From: Rhizodiscina lignyota
Lineage: Eukaryota > Ascomycota > Dothideomycetes > Aulographales > Rhizodiscinaceae
DNA length: 64,000 nt
Direction of reading: 5' to 3'
Assembly (NCBI GenBank): GCA_010015805.1
Contig: ML978126.1
Span: 62,001-126,000, forward strand
Of the stretch, positions 56,561-64,000 are shown piece after piece; position 1 is the stretch's first letter, and each line of letters starts with the position of its first letter. The position numbers were made by a program, and so were the translations under genes. The notes below the pieces were generated by a model. That model worked only from the letters and a program-made list of their open reading frames with translations, did not search any database and was not told the DNA's origin.

Positions 56561-58321
56561 ATGTGCAGAGTCGAGGAAACAACGTACATCTACCCGGATG
56601 GAGAGAGACGCATCGGGAGGAGACCTCGTTTCTGCAGGCGCAGCAATGGTAGTAGCCTCTGTCACGACCACGAGCGCGAAAATATGGGGACTATAATGGT
56701 CCAAACAGAACCAGGCCTGGACGATGATAGGAATCTGCCATCGCCTGCTTCCAGCAACTTTCCCCCAACTCCAGAGTCGGGCACCAATGTCGAGGTACGC
56801 GCGCCGGCCACGGTCGGTCGGCAGCCCTCAACGAGAGACCATCACGGAAAGCGTCGCATCGATACCAGTACCATCAGAGTAAGGATCCGGAAAGACAGCC
56901 CCAAATGGGAGAGCCGCCCTGGCCACCATCATTCGGCGAGCTCTAGCTCATCTGCAGCGGCGTCAAGTTCCGGTATTCCTGCCTACGTATCGCCAACAAC
57001 GATGCAACCGGAGACATTGTCTTTCGATGTCCCACCAGAGTTATCTAGAGCTGGACCAGACTCGCCGACGGAGAGACTCCGACGGAGGTTGAGACCAGTT
57101 ATTACGAGTGCTCCACAGCCGAACCCATCGCATGATTCTACCAGCGCGTCATCATCTTCGCGTTCTAGGCAACTCCACTCTAATGGCCGGGAGGGACAGG
57201 AGCCGCGCTCGAGCGACCCGGAAGGTCGTCGCGCAAGGGAAGAAGCTAATCGCCAAGAGCGTCAACGCCGACGCGAAGTGCGGAGGGGCAAGGAGCCAGA
57301 ACAATCAGGCCCAACTCGAACCGCTCTCTCAGCAGAACAAGAAGCAGAAGAGAGAGCGAGGGACGAATTCGCTATGCGAGAATACGAGAGAGTTCAAGCG
57401 CGTGAAGAGCTGCGGCGACAGCACAGAGAGCGAGAAAGAGAAAGGGAAGAGAGGGAGCGCAGAGAGAGGGAGCTCCGGGACGCGCAGACTCAACAAGCGC
57501 AATCTGCCCCGTCTCGTGCTCGACGACATAGCGTGCACTACGCAGATATTGCGGACGACTTCCAGTCTATGCGTGTTTCAGATGGATCTTCAACGACTGA
57601 AGGAATACGGCGACGTGAAGAGCTGCTTCGTCAAATAAACGATAGGCGTGCCGCTGAAGAAGCTTCCCAGAGAGATCGGACATTCGAAACCAGACAGCGT
57701 ATACATCAACTAGAGGCTGAACAGCGAGCTGAGGAGGAGAGGCAGCGACGGCTCGTGGAGCTTAGAGCTCGGGAAGCACAGCAGCAGCAACGCCAATCCT
57801 ATCCGCAACAGCCTTATCCTAACTATCAGACCGAGTTCAGATTTCCAGCAGGATCGCAAGCTCGTCCATCATCTGCCGGCACTCGTCGCTACTCTGGCAA
57901 CTGGACAGCCGCCTCGTACCACTCAGACCCGGCTCCTGAGAGCGGCCGCGGGTGGCACAACGAGGACGTGTCGCCGCGGGCTCCACGGCGCACGAACAGT
58001 ACAAGACAAGCTCCTGTCCTGGCACGTCAGCCTTCAAATCACCATCTCCGGCAATCTGTAAGCTACACAAGTGCCAACATCCCCGCAAACGTCGAAGTAC
58101 GACGCCCAGGAAGCTCCTCGTCAAATACCGTGCCATGGATTCACGACATCGAAGCGCGGAGGGTGAGAGGCGAGCAAGTCCTTGAGAATGCAAGAGCTAG
58201 AGCGGATGCTGCGGAGAGGGAGGCAAGGGCTAGAGTAGCATCGCAGAGGTTGGGATATGCAGTAGAGCAGTATCCAGAGGGCTCGCCCGAGTGGTGGCGC
58301 TATCACTACCCAGGACGGTAA
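56561..58321 (+). CDS. Glu/Arg-rich coiled-coil hypothetical protein, 586 aa
   Basis: Not a named family to me. The start is the ATG at 56561, giving MCRVEETTYIYPDGERRIGR; 'MCRxVxTTYxYPDG' openings are common in a group of fungal proteins of unknown function. The upstream part of the frame has only a TTG start. Residues ~50-210 are Ser/Pro rich. From ~210 to ~430 comes a long highly charged helix (for example EAEERARDEFAMREYERVQA, REREREERERRERELRDAQT), probably a single coiled coil with a gap around HYADIADDFQSMRVSD. The C-terminal ~150 residues are polar, with IHDIEARRVRGEQVLENARA and a conserved-looking ending PEGSPEWWRYHYPGR. Confidence 0.75.
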   Translation: MCRVEETTYIYPDGERRIGRRPRFCRRSNGSSLCHDHERENMGTIMVQTEPGLDDDRNLPSPASSNFPPTPESGTNVEVRAPATVGRQPSTRDHHGKRRIDTSTIRVRIRKDSPKWESRPGHHHSASSSSSAAASSSGIPAYVSPTTMQPETLSFDVPPELSRAGPDSPTERLRRRLRPVITSAPQPNPSHDSTSASSSSRSRQLHSNGREGQEPRSSDPEGRRAREEANRQERQRRREVRRGKEPEQSGPTRTALSAEQEAEERARDEFAMREYERVQAREELRRQHREREREREERERRERELRDAQTQQAQSAPSRARRHSVHYADIADDFQSMRVSDGSSTTEGIRRREELLRQINDRRAAEEASQRDRTFETRQRIHQLEAEQRAEEERQRRLVELRAREAQQQQRQSYPQQPYPNYQTEFRFPAGSQARPSSAGTRRYSGNWTAASYHSDPAPESGRGWHNEDVSPRAPRRTNSTRQAPVLARQPSNHHLRQSVSYTSANIPANVEVRRPGSSSSNTVPWIHDIEARRVRGEQVLENARARADAAEREARARVASQRLGYAVEQYPEGSPEWWRYHYPGR

Positions 58322-58826
58322 CCTCCAGGGTAGAGATATTGATATGGTTTTATTTTGGGTGGTTTCGAATGGCGCACATAAATTTTCTGGCTGATTTCAG
58401 GATACCCATATTTTGGGCCAAATACATAGATATCCGTTTTGCAAATACGTTGTGCAGAGACTGTCTGGGGTGCGAGCCTCGACATGCTAAATACGAAATA
58501 TCATCTTCTCCTGTCAGTTCTGGCAACAGCACCTTTAAAGTTAATTTAAGGTGAATGATTCAGCCTTGAAGCTCAACAGTCATTCACAGCTGTCGGAATT
58601 CCAACATATCGCAGGCAACAACGTGGATGTGGCGGTGCAAGTGTTAGCAGATCGGAATAATCTCGGCAGATATCGCCGCGGCTTCTCCCTTCAGCTCCAT
58701 AAATCCCCGCGTTCCACTGCTGCTGCCTTTCATCAACAACAACCTACTCCATCTCCTTCAAGGTTCTCCATTAATTTCCGTCACGAGCTCATTCCACCAG
58801 GAACAAAGTGGGTCGCATCCTCCAAA
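58322..58826. other. Intergenic / 5' leader
   Basis: 505 bp. The following gene's frame is open back to a GTG at 58551, but the first ATG is at 58827, so this is taken as promoter and 5' UTR. Confidence 0.5.
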
Positions 58827-59936
58827 ATGGCGGATTTCACAATCAAGCCACCCGCAAGCGGAGTCTTAGATCCCGACTCGCCAACAAGCAACAAGCGGGA
58901 TGCTCCGTCGTATGAGCTTCTTTGGAATGTCGTCGGAAGATTGAGAGGCGATGTCTGGGGCCTTCAGAAGCAGCTTGAGGAAATGTCGGGAAGGATGGAC
59001 ACTTTCGAACAGAGGCTATCTTCAGTGGAAGAATCGACCTTCACCCCGCCGGAAACGCCAACTTCTACCTCTGCCCGTGATGAGCCGAAATCAATGTTGG
59101 AACAATTCCTCGAGACGTATAAAACGCAGCCACCACGAGATTCCGCTATTGGTGGGAAAGAACCTGAATCTGCTTTCACTGTGTCCCCTTCCACAACCAA
59201 GGCACCGGATGCAGGCCAAACAGCAAAGGTCGAGAACCTTCTCGGCCCAGCCGCCTTGTTGCACGAACGGCTAGAGGGAGTAGTTGGCCGTCTTGAACGC
59301 TTTGAAGCTCGTCAACAGAAGACAGCGGAAGCCTCGACGCCGCTAGTTCATCGTATGGGATCTGGACAATCGAAACAATCATCATCACTCTGGCCCGAGC
59401 TGAAGTATCCCTTTGTGGACCTCAACTTCACGAAAGCCCGCAGCCAGAACACAGGGGCAAAGCATTTCACATCGACACCTGTCAACGCAGACATTGATGC
59501 ACGCATCAGGAAGATCCAGCAAGACTGCGTATCCATACTTGAAGAGCGAACCGAGCTCGGCAAGACAGCATCATTCTCGTCATCAAAGCTGCCACAGCGA
59601 CGGCTTGTACGCGAGAATAACGAAGCTGTTACAACCAAGACGCCGACCCGCTCTTCTGCAAACGCAATAAACTCGCAACCTCCGCCATATGCCTCGTCGC
59701 GCCCTCGTGTTGTCTTTGGACGTCCGTCAGTGCCAGCTCCGTCAAAGCCGGTGTCTCCTCCATCGCTTACTTCGTCGCCATGGGCAAAGTACTCCGGCCC
59801 GAAATCGTCGCCAAGTCCATTTGTCACGTCGGCAAAGGCTGTGGCGAGCGATATGCACACGTATTCCTTCAAAGGCTCGCGCAACATGTATGAGTTCTTC
59901 AAGGAGAAGGCTGCTGAATCTTCCGCCGAATCGTGA
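58827..59936 (+). CDS. Coiled-coil hypothetical protein, 369 aa
   Basis: Family not recognised. MADFTIKPPASGVLDPDSPT is followed by a coiled coil (LLWNVVGRLRGDVWGLQKQL then EEMSGRMDTFEQRLSSVEES), a Ser/Thr/Pro linker and a second helix (LLHERLEGVVGRLERFEARQ). An island YPFVDLNFTKARSQNTGAKH precedes DADIDARIRKIQQDCVSILE-like helical sequence, and the end is MHTYSFKGSRNMYEFFKEKA. No membrane segment or signal peptide. The ATG at 58827 has adenines before it (CCAAAATGG). Confidence 0.72.
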   Translation: MADFTIKPPASGVLDPDSPTSNKRDAPSYELLWNVVGRLRGDVWGLQKQLEEMSGRMDTFEQRLSSVEESTFTPPETPTSTSARDEPKSMLEQFLETYKTQPPRDSAIGGKEPESAFTVSPSTTKAPDAGQTAKVENLLGPAALLHERLEGVVGRLERFEARQQKTAEASTPLVHRMGSGQSKQSSSLWPELKYPFVDLNFTKARSQNTGAKHFTSTPVNADIDARIRKIQQDCVSILEERTELGKTASFSSSKLPQRRLVRENNEAVTTKTPTRSSANAINSQPPPYASSRPRVVFGRPSVPAPSKPVSPPSLTSSPWAKYSGPKSSPSPFVTSAKAVASDMHTYSFKGSRNMYEFFKEKAAESSAES

Positions 59937-60405
59937 TCAGTTACGGAGCTGGTTGCTCACGTTCTTCTGGTAGTTGCTAATCGGGCCGATTGCTCTGACG
60001 ATTACCACATCGGGATGATGATCTCGGGGGATATTCATGTTACTTTTGCATCATGACAAGATGGGACATTGCAATAATGGCACTTAGCTAGGCGTTTATT
60101 TTGCTTGTGATGCCTCGGCAAGTCGTGGCGAAATATTGCTCATTTTAAGGTTTTCCATGCTACACAAAGCGCTCCTTGTATTTCCGTTTTCGGACAGGGG
60201 GCAAGGGGCCGAAGCGAGTTATTCATGGGCACTGATCGTACCTTACACCTGCGATACCTTCCTTTGTTACATTGTAGCCTTAGCAGCAGCACAACTCTAC
60301 GGCGTCGGAGCTCATATATATCGACATTTTCTTCGAATTCTTCGCTTCTGCACCTTATACCTTCGCTTCTCCTGTGCCACCTAGTAACTTCCGTCATCAC
60401 TCATA
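59937..60405. other. Intergenic, promoter of the P450
   Basis: 469 bp between tandem genes. No further feature seen. Confidence 0.5.
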
Positions 60406-62221
60406 ATGGGTACCTTTTCGGTACCACCGCCTGTTCAGGTGCTCCTCGCTATGTCTCTTGTGCTCATTGCTTGTTGCATCGAGAAGCTAATGCGACAGCG
60501 ACGCAGTATGCGTGGATTGGTAAGTTTCTTCTTTTTCTGTCGTAACTCGCTGTTGGATTCACGCCATATCGAGAATCAGGGGCTTTGTTAGATACTGACA
60601 AGCCACAGCCGGGCCCGCCTCACCACTGGTTATTCGGCCACATTCTTGTTGCTGGCAAAATGGCGAGAGACCTCCCCCCTGATGTGCACCCGCATCACTA
60701 CTGGCAGTATCTGCGAAAGACGTACGAGCTGGGTGACATCTTCTACTTCGACGCTTGGCCGCTTGCTCCGCCGACAGTAATCATCTGTGAGGCAGACATG
60801 GCAGAGCAGATCACTGTCAAACATTCACTCGACAAGCACCCCATTGTGAAATCGTACCTGAAACAACATCTCGGCCCGGAGAACATGGCTGCCGCGAATG
60901 GTGCGGCTTGGAAGAAGGCGCGGACCGTCTACAATCCCGGATTCGCTCCGACGCATTTGATGAACGTCATTTCCAAAATTGTGCAAGACGTCGAGGTGTT
61001 TCACGAGGTTCTGAGTGAGCTTTCTGAGACTGGAGAGGTGTTTTCGATGGAGTCTACTGCGATGAAGATTTCGTTCGATGTCATCGGGAGACTTGTACTG
61101 TAAGTCTCGTGCTAAATGCAGCAGTTACCAACAGCGAGCTAATAGTGACAATAGCGACATGAATCTCAACTCGCAGAGAGGAAGTGATGAGCTCGTCGAC
61201 GCTTTTCGGAAGCAATTGCACTTTCTTGACAGCAGCACCGCATGGTCTTCACCGTTCACCGGGTATAACCCTTTCACGCAATTTGCTATCTGGAGAAATA
61301 GTCGAGTTATTGACAAGTATGTCGGCCGCATCCTCGACCAGCGATTCTCTTCGTCTGCCACAGCAAATGGAAAGTCCAAATCTGAGCTATCCATTATGGA
61401 TGTCGCGTTGGACACTTACAACGCCGAACAAGGCGTAAATACAGCTCCAGGGTCACATCGTAGAATGGATGCAACGTTTAGGCAATCTGCAATTGATCAG
61501 TAAGATATCCACCATGCTTAACATCAACGTCAATCGCTAAACCTCTACCCGCAGAATCCGCACATTCGTCTTCGCGGGCCACGACACGATTTCCACCACG
61601 ATTTCCATGATCTTCTACTTTCTCTCAAAGAACCCTGATGCGAGATCCAAAGCTGGCGCCGAACTTGACAGCATCTTTGGCCCGGGCATGCCAGCTGCCG
61701 CTGCGCAAATCCGCAAAGACCCACACGTACTCAACCGCCTCCCCTACTGTCACGCTGTCATCAAGGAGACCCTGCGCCTCTTCCCGCCAGCAAACACTGT
61801 GCGTTGCGGCGACGGCTACCACATCACGGATCCCACCACTGGCGCGCGCTACCCGACGCACGACTGGATCGTGTGGCCCGACGCGTTCGTCATCGCGCGC
61901 AACGAGAAGTACTATCCGCAGGCCAACAGGTTCATTCCCGAGCGCTTCCTGCCCGAATCGCCGTTTCCGCCCATCCCAGTGGGCGCTTGGAGGCCGTTTG
62001 AGAGGGGCCCGCGAAACTGCATCGGTGGAGAGTTCGGGACGCTGGAGCTCAAGGTCGTGATGGCATTGACGTTGAGGGACTTCGACTTCGTTCCGGCATA
62101 TGCCAAGGATGCGCCAACGGTGGATGGAGAGGTGTGCTATCAGATGTTGTTTGGCAGTGCGAAGCCGAAGAGTGGAGTTCCGGGTAGGGTCGTGTGCAGG
62201 TTGAAGACTGAGGAGCCGTAA
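60406..62221 (+). CDS. Cytochrome P450 monooxygenase, 538 aa
   Basis: ER-anchored heme-thiolate monooxygenase; family number not assigned. Exons 60406-60519, 60609-61099, 61155-61499 and 61555-62221 (introns 89, 55 and 55 nt). The N-terminal anchor is QVLLAMSLVLIACCIEKLMR, with the Pro-rich hinge PGPPHHWLFGH joined across intron 1. The I-helix oxygen-activation motif AGHDT lies at 324-328, ExxR at 388-391 (ETLR), and the heme-binding loop FERGPRNCIGG has Cys472 as the iron ligand. All diagnostic residues are intact. The 'GHDTIST' I-helix occurs in fungal secondary-metabolism P450s (for example sterigmatocystin-type), which is only a loose hint. Next to it on the right are a decayed gene and a probable regulator fragment. 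Confidence 0.95.
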
Positions 62222-62649
62222 ATTGGCTTTCTATTCTCGTTTTGGGTTTATGAGCGAAAGCAAATCGGAGTTTGCTCACTTCTTCAGAGATGGTTTCGGG
62301 GGGACGCGCTTTTTGTGCCACGCGGAGTTCAGTTATGTGGCTTTTCGTCCGAGATTAACAAATGAGCAAATTAGTTGGCTCATCGAACCTTTTTAAACAA
62401 TGAGTCTAGAGGATATGTTAACGGTAGTTCTAAATCTCGTAACTTTTAGATGATTCTTTGCCGACATATTCAAAACAATACGTGATATATCCAAGTCACC
62501 AGAACAGTAGGTAGAATTTATATACATTGAAATCCAACACTAAATACTCTTGTAACTTTTGAGATCGCTCGAACCTTATCTACTGACTCTCGCAGCCATC
62601 TCGACGCTCGTCTAACGGCGCAAACGGATCCACGTCATCCTGATCCCAT
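62222..62649. other. Intergenic
   Basis: About 430 bp, AT-rich, after the P450 stop. No gene seen. Confidence 0.45.
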
Positions 62650-63260
62650 GAAATTCTCTGCCGCGGTACTTCTCATACACTCACATCAACTTCTTCATCA
62701 ACGCTTGCTTCCGTTGGCGACTTCTCCTCCGGTGGTTCCATGGCCCCAATGAGTTCATCAATATACTTGAGAATCCAATCAAACTTCTTCACCCATTGCG
62801 CACGCCACGTCTCTCTCTAGTACGATTTGAACGATTCAAAGTGCTTGTCAAAGTGCATGTCGAATACGTAAATTGTTTCGTAAAGCATCAGCGTCCACAT
62901 GACTATCGAGTCCTTGTCCATCTGACGTCTTTTGTTTTCAAGTATAGGGCTAGAATCTAGATCGTCTCTTGTGAGCTTGAAATGGTCCCAGTATTGCTCA
63001 ATCGTGATCACGTGATCGATAACCGCTCCGTAAGTTCTCGGGTCCGATGAAGTTGGTGCCAATCCGTCAGTGGACATGGAACGGGTGTGAAAATGTTGCC
63101 GTCGTCGCGGAGCCACCAGTATCCACTCTTTCTACAGCCAGTCCACTGTGGGCTTGAACTTCTCCGCATTCGCCGGCGGATGGCTCAGAAGAGTCTACCT
63201 TTCTGTAGACATAACCATCGCTTCCGTCGTAGATGAGAAAGGGGGGTTCGGCTCAGTAGG
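62650..63260 (-). pseudogene. Eroded hypothetical gene
   Basis: On the minus strand one frame encodes a convincing protein-like stretch, with RTYGAVIDHVITIEQYWDHF, RRQMDKDSIVMWTLMLYETI and VFDMHFDKHFESFKSY. After a TAG at 62818-62820 the same frame continues with RETWRAQWVKKFDWILKYID and a short acidic tail. Upstream the frame meets another TAG before KEWILVAPRRRQHFHTRS, and a related stretch (YDGSDGYVYRKVDSSEPSAG) lies in a different frame. Two TAG stops where CAG would fit, plus one frame change, suggest a decayed single-exon host gene; short introns could explain part of it, but no good splice sites were seen. I do not know the family. Confidence 0.5.
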
Positions 63261-63613
63261 ATTGACGCGCTGGTCTTGGAACGATTCCATGGTATGCTAT
63301 GCCGACAGGAAAGTACAGTCTGGTGGACGTTGATGTGGTGGGTAACCAGCGTCGACTGCATATTTGGAATGTTTGTATACCAAGGCCAAGTTGTTTTCAT
63401 TAGCAAAAATGCCCTCAACGTGAAGGCGTATGCATTTGCGAATACAGCACAAGCGAGGGCCGGACAGGGACATCAAAGCCGGATAGCGCGAAGAGGGAAT
63501 GTGTCGATTGGCCGTTAAAAGTATTCGCGCAACTGCTATATGCGTGCCTCGTATCAGTCGATGAAACCATATGCATTCCCATGCGTGAGCCGTGGGTTAT
63601 GCATTCCAACAAT
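63261..63613. other. Intergenic
   Basis: No supported feature on either strand. Confidence 0.4.
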
Positions 63614-64000
63614 TCATTGAAAATTGAAAAAGTCAAGAGACCCAGTCAAATTTTGAGAACGTCGCTGCGTTTCCTCAATAGCCTGAATCAGCAATTCCGA
63701 CGCCATTAGAGCCATATCAGACTTTCGTCCGAGGTACCACAGCGCTTTGACGCAAGATCTGCATCGCTGAAGAGCCTTTGCTGCATCTTCCGTGGCATCT
63801 TCTCCAGCTTTGCTCTGAGAAGCCGTAGCTCGCTTAATCAGCAAAGAGCCGGCTTTGGTGAAGACGCGGATCAAGCAAGCCGTCCAAGGTTCTGTCAGCA
63901 GAGCTCTCTGGCTAAGAGCATCATGCCATTCACCTCCGACCGAGAACGAGGATGGAGCATTGTCGTCATCGGGGCAAGCTGCCTTTGCCAGCGCCGCCAC
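63614..64000 (-). CDS. C-terminal part of a probable fungal transcription factor, cut by the window edge
   Basis: The open frame enters from the right edge and stops at 63614; 129 codons are visible. Helical segments with ALLTEPWTACLIRVFTKAGS, ALQRCRSCVKALWYLGRKSD and ALMASELLIQAIEETQR look like the C-terminal end of fungal Zn2Cys6 transcription factors ('CxxCLxALxxLGRRxxMA..ASELL'). The DNA-binding domain would lie beyond the window, so the assignment is tentative. If right, it may regulate the nearby P450. Confidence 0.5.
   Translation of the reverse strand: MAALAKAACPDDDNAPSSFSVGGEWHDALSQRALLTEPWTACLIRVFTKAGSLLIKRATASQSKAGEDATEDAAKALQRCRSCVKALWYLGRKSDMALMASELLIQAIEETQRRSQNLTGSLDFFNFQ

Noticed and set aside
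57108-57638. 176-codon plus frame inside the coiled-coil gene
   Set aside because: Alternative frame of a repetitive Glu/Arg codon stretch; the main frame covers it fully.

Overview
The window is nuclear DNA from a filamentous ascomycete (Pezizomycotina; a dothideomycete-like fungus is my guess from protein style, not proven). Evidence: short spliceosomal introns (mostly 43-90 nt, GT...AG with CTAAC/CTGAC-like branch points), Zn2Cys6 transcription factors, a hydrophobin-like gene, fungal-only families (DUF2855, questin-oxidase-like, ECM11) and single genes separated by 0.1-3.5 kb on both strands. I found no tRNA, rRNA, CRISPR array or recognisable intact transposon.

Layout. 1-7.2 kb: 5' part of a vacuolar Ca2+/H+ exchanger (cut by the left edge), two convergent C2H2 zinc-finger genes and a small three-exon stress-type protein. 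7.7-22.3 kb, accessory block A: metallo-beta-lactamase-fold hydrolase divergent from a Baeyer-Villiger-type flavin monooxygenase, a CTF1-like Zn2Cys6 regulator divergent from a DUF2855 gene, a frame-disrupted GMC oxidoreductase, a cis-CaaD-type tautomerase, then a Gly/Ser-rich hydrophobin-like gene. 23.7-40.2 kb, mostly core genes: ECM11-domain protein, F-box protein, a disordered protein, CDC73 (Paf1 complex), a secreted Cys-rich protein, a peroxisomal 4-coumarate-CoA-ligase-like enzyme, SEH1 nucleoporin and ALG7. 40.3-53.0 kb, accessory block B: questin-oxidase-like protein, seven-bladed lactonase divergent from a second Zn2Cys6 regulator, a Dal5-type permease, an AtuA-DUF4387 fusion protein and a second Dal5-type permease divergent from it. 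53.0-56.5 kb is gene-poor and opens with a 12-bp minisatellite. 56.5-64 kb: two coiled-coil proteins, a cytochrome P450, an eroded gene and the C-terminal part of a gene cut by the right edge.

How the genes may work together (inference): block A has the parts for oxidising a ketone or alcohol (BVMO, GMC), opening the ester or lactone (MBL hydrolase) and isomerising an unsaturated product (tautomerase), with its own regulator. Block B looks like an uptake-and-catabolism unit for an organic acid or terpenoid-derived acid: two anion permeases around AtuA-DUF4387, plus a lactonase and regulator. The AtuA/permease divergent promoter holds two copies of the palindrome TGCCGGCA and a long inverted repeat. 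Several genes in the window are decaying, which suggests relaxed selection in the accessory parts.

All exon boundaries were read by eye from splice consensus and family resemblance; there is no transcript support.
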